NCBI GenBank assembly: GCA_051155755.1
Contig: DAXETY010000160.1
Location: forward strand, 1-8,587
Length of the DNA stretch: 8,587 bases
Reading direction: 5' to 3'
Source: DAXETY01 sp051155755
GTDB taxonomy: Bacteria; Desulfobacterota; Desulfobacteria; Desulfobacterales; SG8-13
This document shows, piece after piece, positions 1-5,882 of this stretch; position 1 is the stretch's first letter, and every line of letters starts with the position of its first letter. The notes below the pieces were generated by a model that did not search any database, was not told the origin of the DNA, and saw only the letters and a list, made by a program, of their open reading frames with translations. Both the position numbers and the translations under genes were made by a program.

Positions 1-39
1 GTACTCAACGTTGGTGAAAACCGCCTGGCCGGCGCATAC
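1..39 (+). repeat. 39-bp exact duplicate of part of the dikinase-like gene (copy 1)
   Basis: These 39 bases are identical to 1620-1658, inside the dikinase-like gene, on the same strand. There they encode residues V254 to Y266, immediately after the ATP-grasp motif SFAGQHST. The identity stops exactly after base 39. In copy 1 the reading frame stays open past the repeat to a TGA at 175-177, without resemblance to the gene. Because the copy begins at the first base of the window, the true extent upstream cannot be seen. It is either the end of a truncated paralogue lying outside the window or an assembly join at a shared k-mer; I favour the latter. Confidence 0.9.
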
Positions 40-106
40 TGGCTAAAATATCGAAAGCCGCCACGGATGCCGGCAACTGATTGTTCCCTGAATCGAGCGT
101 TTCAAC

Positions 107-140
107 ATTTTAAAAACACTGCAATTTTAAAAACCTGCAG
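107..140 (+). repeat. AT-rich 11-bp direct repeat with flanking dyad, upstream of the J-domain gene
   Basis: ATTTTAAAAAC occurs twice, at 107-117 and 124-134 (17-bp period). The second copy is bracketed by the inverted pair CTGCA (119-123) and TGCAG (136-140). The element lies 60-95 bases upstream of the J-domain protein start. It could be a promoter or operator region, but I cannot place a convincing -35/-10 pair, so function is not assigned. The rest of 40-200 holds no gene I can support. Confidence 0.4.
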
Positions 141-200
141 TCCGTTTTATTGCAAGCATCAACGCTGTCCTTGTTGAAAAATTGGACCGGGGGTGCATCC

Positions 201-812
201 ATGCCGAAAGACTATTATTTCATTCTGGGGATCAATCCGGATGCGGATCTCAAAAAGATAAAAACGGCCTATCGCGAGCAGGCCAAGAAGCATCATCCGG
301 ATGTTACCGAAACCGATCGAAATTCGGATAAATTTCTTGAATTGCAGGAAGCCTATCAGACATTGAGCAATGCCGAAAGCCGGCGGCGATACGACCGCAA
401 GCTGGATGCCGGACGACCATCCGAGCCGGACGAAACGCCCCGTCGGCCCGAACCGCAGCGCTACCGGCAGACCGGCTATCGCCAGCCCCCTTTTGCAGGT
501 CCCGATGACGTATTGCTGGAAATCGTTCTCAGCCGGCGCGAGGCAGCGGATGGCGGTCGCTTCCCCATTTCCATTCCAGTCACCGCCGCCTGTTCCCACT
601 GCCGTGGAAGGGGTTGGCGATGGATTGGCATCTGCCCGGCGTGCAGTGGAGCCGGTATCCGCCGGTACGACCATCAATTCGACCTGCAAGTCCCACCGAA
701 TGTCACCAACTTTGCCGAAGCCCGCCTGTCTCTGGCAAAAACCGGACTGCCGGGTGTGAACCTCTGGCTCCGGATCCGGGTGGAACCCCAACCCGATTTC
801 GACCTCTGGTAA
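201..812 (+). CDS. Short DnaJ-like J-domain protein with a reduced zinc finger
   Basis: A 203-aa co-chaperone-like protein. Residues 4-66 form a J domain with HPD at 32-34, the signature that stimulates the ATPase of DnaK-type Hsp70. A Pro/Arg/Glu-rich linker (about 70-100) replaces the Gly/Phe region. From residue 103 the sequence follows DnaJ C-terminal domain I, but carries only two CxxCxGxG motifs (CSHCRGRG 131-138 and CPACSGAG 145-152) instead of four. By position these correspond to motifs I and IV, which bind one zinc in DnaJ; motifs II and III appear deleted. The protein ends at DFDLW, where DnaJ would enter domain II, so domain II and the dimerisation helix are missing. ATG at 201 is preferred over an upstream in-frame TTG at 150 because the J domain starts right there and GGGGG lies 7 nt upstream. 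The dikinase-like gene follows after 48 bp on the same strand. Confidence 0.88.
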   Translation: MPKDYYFILGINPDADLKKIKTAYREQAKKHHPDVTETDRNSDKFLELQEAYQTLSNAESRRRYDRKLDAGRPSEPDETPRRPEPQRYRQTGYRQPPFAGPDDVLLEIVLSRREAADGGRFPISIPVTAACSHCRGRGWRWIGICPACSGAGIRRYDHQFDLQVPPNVTNFAEARLSLAKTGLPGVNLWLRIRVEPQPDFDLW

Positions 813-860
813 ACCCTCCGCGGAAATTTTTTATATCCCCACACGCATACGAGAAACGCT

Positions 861-3470
861 ATGAAATGGAAACTGTTCGATAAATTCAGATGGAACCGGA
901 GCGATCGGCAGATTCACTCGCAGGAAAACAAGTTCCACCGCAAATACAACGCCTTCAAAGGAATCCTGGAGGCGAACAATCGCGCCTTGGAAATTATCGC
1001 CGAACTGGAGCAGACCGTCTATCTCGACAAACCCTTTACGCTCTGGTTTCTTTCGGAGCGTTCTGCCGAACTGATCCGCAAAATGAATTCGATTGTCGAA
1101 GATCTCAATCTGCTTACCGAAGTCAAATATCCGCAACTCTTCCCTGCAAGTGAAAAGATCGTTCACGAAATCCTGGCGCTGCTGGCCCCGAAACCAAAAC
1201 CGGCCCCGACAGCCCTGACCATGCCGTTGGAGCAGCTGAGCCTTGAAAACCGGGATGAGGTTGGCGGAAAAGCCGCCAATCTGGGCGAAGTGTACAATCG
1301 GGTCCACCTGCCGGTGCCGCCCGGATTTGCCGTTACAACCTATGCCTGCCAAAAATTTCTCGATCATAATCGGCTGCCGGAATTCATTGAGTCCCGTTTG
1401 CGCAGTTTGGAGATCGAAGATACCGAAATCTTGGACCGCGAATGCCGCGAAATTCAAAGTCGCGTCTTAAACGCCGAAATGCCGCCGGATCTGGAAAACG
1501 CATTGCGAAAAGCCGCGACCGAAATGAAGCTGAAAATTGATGGCGGCCTGCGGCTTTCCGTGCGAAGCAGCGCTGCCAGCGAGGATTCGGAAGCCAGCTT
1601 TGCCGGACAGCACAGCACCGTACTCAACGTTGGTGAAAACCGCCTGGCCGGCGCATACAAAGAGGTCGTTGCGAGCATGTTCAATCCCCGGGCGGTATTT
1701 TACCGCCGCAGCCGCGGTTACCGCGACCAGGACGTAATTATGAGCATTGCCTGCATCGCAATGGTCGAAGCGGCCATCGGCGGCGTCATGTACACCGTCG
1801 ATCCCAATGACAGTCGCCACGCCGTTTTGATGATCAGCGCCGTCTATGGACTGCCCGTAGGGGCAGTGGACGGAACGGCCGCAACGGATTTTTATCAGAT
1901 CAACAAATGCAGCGGGATTGTGGAGCGCTCTGAAATCGCCATTAAAAAGAACCGCCTGCAGTCAGACGACATCGACGGGTTGGTGCAGGTCTCCGTCTCT
2001 GACGAGCAGGCCGAGCGCAGCTGTCTGAATCCATCCCAAATCGAAAGACTTCGACAGGCGGCACTGCGATTGGAAGGTCATTACGGCTGCGCACTTGACA
2101 TCGAGTGGGCCATCGACGGCCGGGATCAACTCTACATTCTGCAGACCCGTCCGCTGAAGCGTTCGGCCAAAATTTCAACGGTTCCCGCCGGGATGCAGCA
2201 AACGAAAGCTCTGCCGCAAATCGACGCTGAAATTCTGCTGCAAGGCGGTGCCCCCGCCTGCGAAGGCACGGCCAGCGGAATCGCGTTCGTGTTGCGCTCC
2301 GACCACAACTTCCACCACATTCCCAAAGGCGCCGTCGTCGTGGCCCGCCAGACCTCACCCCGCTATGTCCCGTTAATGGGACGCATCCGAGCCATGGTAA
2401 CAGACGTCGGCAGCGTGACCGGACATATGGCGTCGGTAGCCCGGGAGTTTCACATTCCCACCCTGGTCGGAACGGCGGATGCCACCGATAAAATCCCCCA
2501 CGGAGCGGAGATTACCGTGGATGCCGTCCACGGTGTGGTTTACCGCGGGCGGGTGGATTGTCTGCTGAAAGAAAACAACATCGTAAATCCCATGAAGGGC
2601 AGCCCCGTTTATCAAACCGCCCGTTCCCTGCTCAGGCACATTGCCCCACTGAACCTGACCGACCCCAGGGAAGATCATTTTCAACCGGAATCATGCCACA
2701 CAGTCCACGACGTGATCCGTTTCTGTCATGAAATGGCAATGCAGACCATGTTTCGGATCGGGGAAGATATCCCTTCGCGACAGAACATCGCCGTTCCACT
2801 GCGCGCCTACCTGCCCCTTCGCATTTATGTGATCGACCTCGGCGGCGGTCTGTCCATCGCATCCCGGGATGGATCGGCGGGTCTGGAACACGTCACGTCC
2901 CTGCCCTTCCAGGCCCTGCTGCGCGGTATGACCCATGAGAAAGTCGACTGGAGCCATTCGGTGGGGGTATCCTGGAAAGGGTTTGCCTCCATCGTGGCCG
3001 AGTCGGTATTTCGCGATCCACTCAAGGAAGGGCGCATGGGAGGGCCCAATTACGCCATCGTTTCCGGAAATTATTTGAATTTCAACTCCCGGCTGGGGTA
3101 TCACTTTGCCGTTGTGGACACCTACTGCGGACCGGAAGTCAACGACAATTACATCACATTTTCATTCAAAGGGGGCGCTGCGGACATCGGCCGCCGTTCC
3201 CGACGGGCACTGATGATCGCCCGAATCCTCAAAAACATGGGATTCAAAGTCGAGCAGACCGGCGACATGGTCCGGGGGGAACTCAAAAAATACGAGTGCC
3301 GTTATTTGGAAGAAAAACTCGACCGGATTGGCCGATTGACAGGATCGGTGCAGTTGCTTGACATGGTTCTGGCCGATGACAAACAGATCGACTGGTATGT
3401 GGAACAGTTCCTCCGGGGGAATTACACCTTCGCATCCGACGACACCGCACGGCCGCCGGATATCGGTTGA
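861..3470 (+). CDS. PEP synthase-like dikinase (ATP-grasp + phosphohistidine domain) with unknown C-terminal domain
   Basis: An 869-aa cytoplasmic protein. Residues 1-110 are mostly helical with no recognised family, ending in a Pro/Lys linker (110-117). Residues 121-435 match the PPDK/PEP synthase ATP-binding domain (PF01326 type): GGKAANLGE (135-143), VPPGF (152-156), SVRSSAASEDSEASFAGQ (233-250), MYTVDP (310-315), and DIEWAIDG with YILQTRP (413-431). Residues 460-566 match the swivelling phosphohistidine domain: VTGHMASVAREFHIPTLVG places the likely phospho-accepting His at 522. The family's PEP/pyruvate TIM barrel should follow, but residues 600-860 do not resemble it. They contain PLRIYVIDLGGG (652-663), VDTYCGPEVNDNYITFSFKGG (752-772; split here as VDTYCGPEV and NDNYITFSFKGG) and RRSRRALMIARIL (778-790). 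Inference: ATP-driven phosphorylation of a substrate other than pyruvate, as in rifampin phosphotransferase, or a regulatory role. The start has only a weak GAGAAA upstream. Confidence 0.85.
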   Translation: MKWKLFDKFRWNRSDRQIHSQENKFHRKYNAFKGILEANNRALEIIAELEQTVYLDKPFTLWFLSERSAELIRKMNSIVEDLNLLTEVKYPQLFPASEKIVHEILALLAPKPKPAPTALTMPLEQLSLENRDEVGGKAANLGEVYNRVHLPVPPGFAVTTYACQKFLDHNRLPEFIESRLRSLEIEDTEILDRECREIQSRVLNAEMPPDLENALRKAATEMKLKIDGGLRLSVRSSAASEDSEASFAGQHSTVLNVGENRLAGAYKEVVASMFNPRAVFYRRSRGYRDQDVIMSIACIAMVEAAIGGVMYTVDPNDSRHAVLMISAVYGLPVGAVDGTAATDFYQINKCSGIVERSEIAIKKNRLQSDDIDGLVQVSVSDEQAERSCLNPSQIERLRQAALRLEGHYGCALDIEWAIDGRDQLYILQTRPLKRSAKISTVPAGMQQTKALPQIDAEILLQGGAPACEGTASGIAFVLRSDHNFHHIPKGAVVVARQTSPRYVPLMGRIRAMVTDVGSVTGHMASVAREFHIPTLVGTADATDKIPHGAEITVDAVHGVVYRGRVDCLLKENNIVNPMKGSPVYQTARSLLRHIAPLNLTDPREDHFQPESCHTVHDVIRFCHEMAMQTMFRIGEDIPSRQNIAVPLRAYLPLRIYVIDLGGGLSIASRDGSAGLEHVTSLPFQALLRGMTHEKVDWSHSVGVSWKGFASIVAESVFRDPLKEGRMGGPNYAIVSGNYLNFNSRLGYHFAVVDTYCGPEVNDNYITFSFKGGAADIGRRSRRALMIARILKNMGFKVEQTGDMVRGELKKYECRYLEEKLDRIGRLTGSVQLLDMVLADDKQIDWYVEQFLRGNYTFASDDTARPPDIG
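1620..1658 (+). repeat. 39-bp exact duplicate (copy 2, in the dikinase-like gene)
   Basis: This is the second copy of the 39-bp repeat at 1-39. It spans exactly 13 codons (254-266) of the large dikinase-like gene and sits in uninterrupted coding sequence with normal family motifs on both sides. This copy is therefore the native context. Confidence 0.9.
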
Positions 3471-3533
3471 CCATGGGAAACATTTTTGATCTAAACAAAC
3501 ATGCTCTAATTTGAAAAACCCATCCATCGACGA

Positions 3534-3971
3534 ATGCATGCCATGAGACGGTCGCGATACCGCATACTTCTTATCGTAGCAGTGGTGCTGCTCGGCTCGC
3601 TGGTTTCGGGCCCGGCCGTTGGCCAGGATTGTTGGTGGGATCGCAATTATCCCGATATGTTAGGAATCTCGATCGATTCGGAGCCGCTGGAGCGTCAGCC
3701 GATTGCTTTTGTCCAGGCCGTGGTTACCGACCCGGAAAAACTTGCCGGCCTGGGTCTGTATGGCGTAAAATCCGGTGACACCGTCAAGATGCTTTGCATG
3801 GAAGACAACCGCTGGCGAATCAAGCATTACGCCACCGGACTGTCGATTGTGTTTGCGAAGGCACCCATCGAATCGCATCGGTTGGCAAGATGCCCGGGTT
3901 GCAGATTTACCGCACCGAATCAGATCGAATGGCAGGGAGACCGCCGACGTGACATCCAGATGGATCGATAG
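3534..3971 (+). CDS. Small exported protein of unknown function with a CPGC motif
   Basis: I do not recognise this 145-aa protein. It has basic residues (RRSRYR, 5-10), a hydrophobic segment (about 11-29) and a plausible signal peptidase I site at AVG|QD, so it is probably periplasmic. The mature part has WW near its start (35-36), four Cys (33, 88, 120, 123) and a CPGC motif at 120-123 that could be redox-active or metal-binding. Codon use resembles the neighbours, which supports a real gene. No good Shine-Dalgarno precedes ATG 3534; ATG 3543 (in frame, MRRSRY) is an equally good start. Its last 23 bp overlap the GTG-started lptA-like gene, implying translational coupling. It occupies the place where lptC often sits before lptA, but it is shorter than LptC and shows no similarity I can see. 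Confidence 0.65.
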   Translation: MHAMRRSRYRILLIVAVVLLGSLVSGPAVGQDCWWDRNYPDMLGISIDSEPLERQPIAFVQAVVTDPEKLAGLGLYGVKSGDTVKMLCMEDNRWRIKHYATGLSIVFAKAPIESHRLARCPGCRFTAPNQIEWQGDRRRDIQMDR

Positions 3972-4572
3972 AAAACAAAAGATTCGCTATGGCCCGCGCA
4001 TCGCCCTGGTGGTCTTTGTCGGGCTGATCGCAGCAGCGTCTGCTGCCGCGGCGGCGCAACCCGATGCGAGCCGGGAGGCGGCGGCGGGAAGCCGGCAAAT
4101 CCGGATCACCGCCGATCAGCTCACCACCCACAGTGAAGAAAATTTTGCCGAATTTTCCGGTAACGTGGAGGCCGTGCAAGGCGACTTCACCATTCGTTCC
4201 GAGTCGCTGCGCATTTACTTCCGAAGGGAGGGCCAGGCATCGGAAAGCGAAGCCGTTGGACAGGATTCCATCCACCAGATTGTTGCCGAGGGCAACGTCC
4301 GCATCAACACCGGCCAGCAAACGGCCAAATCCGATCGGGCCGAATATTCGGTCAAGGAAGGCACGCTGGTTCTGATCGGAGAAGGCTCCACGGTAACCGA
4401 CGGTTTGAACAGCATCGAAGGCTCACGGCTCACCCTGAACCGAAATACCGGGAAAATCACTGTAGAAGGTGGAGAGCAGCGCGTTCGCGCCGTTTTTTAC
4501 CCCAACAGCGATATGGGATTCTCGGGATTGGGCGCACCTTCCGAAGAGCAAAGGGAGTCTTCCAAGCCATAG
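3949..4572 (+). CDS. lptA: LptA/OstA-like periplasmic LPS transport protein
   Basis: A 207-aa protein of the LptA family (OstA_N, PF03968 type). In characterised members this beta-jellyroll bridges the LptB2FGC complex in the inner membrane and LptDE in the outer membrane, carrying LPS across the periplasm. Residues 1-36 form a signal peptide or anchor (RYGPRIALVVFVGLIAAAS, then an Ala run, likely cut before QP). The domain begins at IRITADQLTTH (51-61) with the typical repeats FSGNVEAVQGDFTIRSESL (69-87), VAEGNVRIN (112-120) and AEYSVKEGTLVLIGEGSTV (131-149), alternating strands ending near TGKITVEGG. GTG 3949 is chosen because AGGGAGA lies about 10 nt upstream and the signal peptide follows; an ATG at 3775 in the same frame would add 58 residues that shadow the preceding gene. 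lptB, kdsC and lptC are not adjacent, unlike the common cluster. The next gene is convergent. Confidence 0.85.
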   Translation: MTSRWIDRKQKIRYGPRIALVVFVGLIAAASAAAAAQPDASREAAAGSRQIRITADQLTTHSEENFAEFSGNVEAVQGDFTIRSESLRIYFRREGQASESEAVGQDSIHQIVAEGNVRINTGQQTAKSDRAEYSVKEGTLVLIGEGSTVTDGLNSIEGSRLTLNRNTGKITVEGGEQRVRAVFYPNSDMGFSGLGAPSEEQRESSKP

Positions 4573-4635
4573 TCGACACCAGTGTCCTTATTGAACACCC
4601 AACCGTGCCGTCACCGATTGGTTCATTGGCAACAA

Positions 4636-5103
4636 TTATCCGCCGTCGGTCTGCGGAAACGCCGTGTTGGCGTACAAATACTCCATTTTTTCTTTGTGTT
4701 TCAACTCTTCACTGGCAATTTTCCGCAGGATCTCGTTCAGTTCCCCCGCCGGGTGCATTTCGGCCAGACCGGTGTAAAACTGAAAGGATCTAAGTTCGCG
4801 GTGGGAGGCGATCAAATATACCTTGTCACGGCTCAGTTCATCTTCCACCTGCGGCTCGTCGAGATGCTCCGCCAATTTGTAGTCGACCGCATCGTTCATG
4901 CGAAGGGCCGATGCGCCGTATCCGCCGTCACGGTATCGCACCAGAAATTCCCGGTGTTTTTTTTCTTCGTCGGCAATAAATTCCAGGGTCTGTCGCGTCG
5001 ACGGATCCGAGACCCGGCCGTAAATGTCCATGTAAAAGGCGTACGCCTCTTCTTCCCGCTGTATCGCCGTTTCGATCACATCGGCCACAGTACGTTCGTT
5101 CAT
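4636..5103 (-). CDS. Ferritin-like diiron protein, rubrerythrin family without rubredoxin domain
   Basis: A 155-aa four-helix ferritin-like protein. The two-fold diiron motif is visible: E17 (AIQREEEAYAFY), E47 and H50 (DEEKKH), then E103 (HRELRSFQFY), E133 and H136 (SEELKH). Rubrerythrins usually reduce hydrogen peroxide in anaerobes; this one lacks the C-terminal rubredoxin CxxC iron site, so electrons would have to come from a separate partner, or it has an iron-handling role. The start is set at the second ATG (5103): the strong AAGGAG at 5115-5110 abuts the upstream ATG at 5109 directly but sits 6 nt from the second. It is the last gene of the minus-strand group, 41 bp after the TPR-like gene, and convergent with lptA. 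Confidence 0.9.
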   Translation of the reverse strand: MNERTVADVIETAIQREEEAYAFYMDIYGRVSDPSTRQTLEFIADEEKKHREFLVRYRDGGYGASALRMNDAVDYKLAEHLDEPQVEDELSRDKVYLIASHRELRSFQFYTGLAEMHPAGELNEILRKIASEELKHKEKMEYLYANTAFPQTDGG

Positions 5104-5144
5104 AACCATCTCCTTGCTGAATGCTTCAAGTATTCCCGGGGGGT

Positions 5145-5471
5145 TCAGGGTTGCCGGCGCAATCGCTGCAATCGGTTTCGATTTATTAACGGCAAATCTT
5201 GATTCCGCAGTCTCGCTTTGATGTTTTCCAGATCCCGCAGCCGGCGATATCGAAGCAGCATTTCAATCCATTGCGCCAGCAGCGCCCCTGGTTCTCTGGC
5301 CGGGGGCTCCGGCTTTGCATCTTCCAGCGCATCCAGGGCCTGGGCCAGGTCGGAGCGTGAAGGGTCCTGCTGCAGCAGGTATCGATAAATTTCGGCGGCC
5401 TCGCGGTGGTGCCCCTGCTGGGCCAAAATGCGGGCCATGGTTGCGGTGCGGATTTGTTTACCGTCACTCAC
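5145..5471 (-). CDS. Small TPR-like protein of unknown function
   Basis: A 108-aa soluble protein. Residues 9-42 read as one tetratricopeptide-like helix pair (TATMARILAQQGHHREAAEI, then YRYLLQQDPSRSDL), followed by a helix (43-52), a Pro/Glu linker (53-62) and a second helical stretch LLAQWIEMLLRYRRL (64-78) with an Arg-rich tail. One TPR unit suggests a protein-binding role, but nothing fixes a partner. It starts with GTG at 5471, whose bases overlap the ftsB stop as GTGA (4 bp), with GGAGAG upstream, so translation is coupled to ftsB. That coupling makes a role with FtsB or cell division a reasonable guess only. Confidence 0.75.
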   Translation of the reverse strand: MSDGKQIRTATMARILAQQGHHREAAEIYRYLLQQDPSRSDLAQALDALEDAKPEPPAREPGALLAQWIEMLLRYRRLRDLENIKARLRNQDLPLINRNRLQRLRRQP

Positions 5472-5785
5472 GGCGGCTCTCCATGCCGGTCGGAATTGCG
5501 CAATGCCGTTGTTTCTTTGGAAAGCTTGAGAATTCGGTCTTCGGCTCCGATCATGCCAAGCTCGCGACGGGCGATGGTTTCCAGGAACTCCGGATCGTTC
5601 TGCAGTCGGTCGATTTGCCGCAGCAATCGGGCATTCTCACCTACCAGCGCTGCATTGACTTCCTGCAGTCGGTCGCGCTGCCCTTTGAGTCGATACAAAT
5701 CGATGGCGCCGTTATCGGCCAGCAAACTCATCCCCAGCAGTACGAGCAGCAACGCGCCCGTCGCCAAAACAAAAATTCGGCTCAT
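5468..5785 (-). CDS. ftsB: FtsB/DivIC-type septum formation protein
   Basis: A 105-aa bitopic membrane protein. It has a short cytoplasmic start, one transmembrane helix (about 4-22, IFVLATGALLLVLLGMSLL), a periplasmic coiled coil (about 28-63, RLKGQRDRLQEVNAALVGEN and onward) and the family signature FLETIARRELGMIGAEDRIL (67-86). FtsB with FtsL and FtsQ links early and late divisome proteins and activates FtsWI. ATG at 5785 is chosen over a longer in-frame reading starting near 5896 because AAGGGG lies 7 nt upstream and the membrane helix begins at once; the SD lies inside the short palindrome CCCCAAGGGG. It follows murJ after 97 bp and overlaps the TPR-like gene by 4 bp. The tail after residue 90 is polar and extends beyond the signature. 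Confidence 0.88.
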   Translation of the reverse strand: MSRIFVLATGALLLVLLGMSLLADNGAIDLYRLKGQRDRLQEVNAALVGENARLLRQIDRLQNDPEFLETIARRELGMIGAEDRILKLSKETTALRNSDRHGEPP

Positions 5786-5882
5786 ACGAACCCCTTGGGG
5801 CTGTTGCGTCTGCGTTCTTTCGCCAGTGTATATCCACGAAGAGATGATGGCACGGTTGATCGTCCAAATACTCGAACAGGAT

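Noticed and set aside
1..177. Open frame from base 1 continuing past the 39-bp repeat, as a truncated dikinase paralogue
   Set aside because: After residue 13 the translation has no similarity to the dikinase gene or to any family I recognise, so only the duplicated stretch itself is reported.
817..835. TCCGCGGA palindrome followed by a T-rich run between the J-protein and dikinase genes
   Set aside because: An 8-bp palindrome without a loop cannot form a stable terminator hairpin; the two genes are left as possibly co-transcribed.
3485..3512. TTGATC and TAATTT as a promoter before the small exported protein
   Set aside because: The spacer is only 15 bp and both hexamers are imperfect; the stretch is too weak to call.
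4575..4592. GACAC-CA-GTGTC inverted repeat followed by CTTATT after lptA, a possible terminator
   Set aside because: The stem is at most 5 bp with a 2-nt loop (4 bp with a realistic loop) and the T-tract is broken, so an intrinsic terminator cannot be supported.
4582..5202. Long open frame on plus opposite the ferritin-like gene
   Set aside because: It lies antisense to a clear diiron protein with all ligand motifs and has no recognisable features itself.
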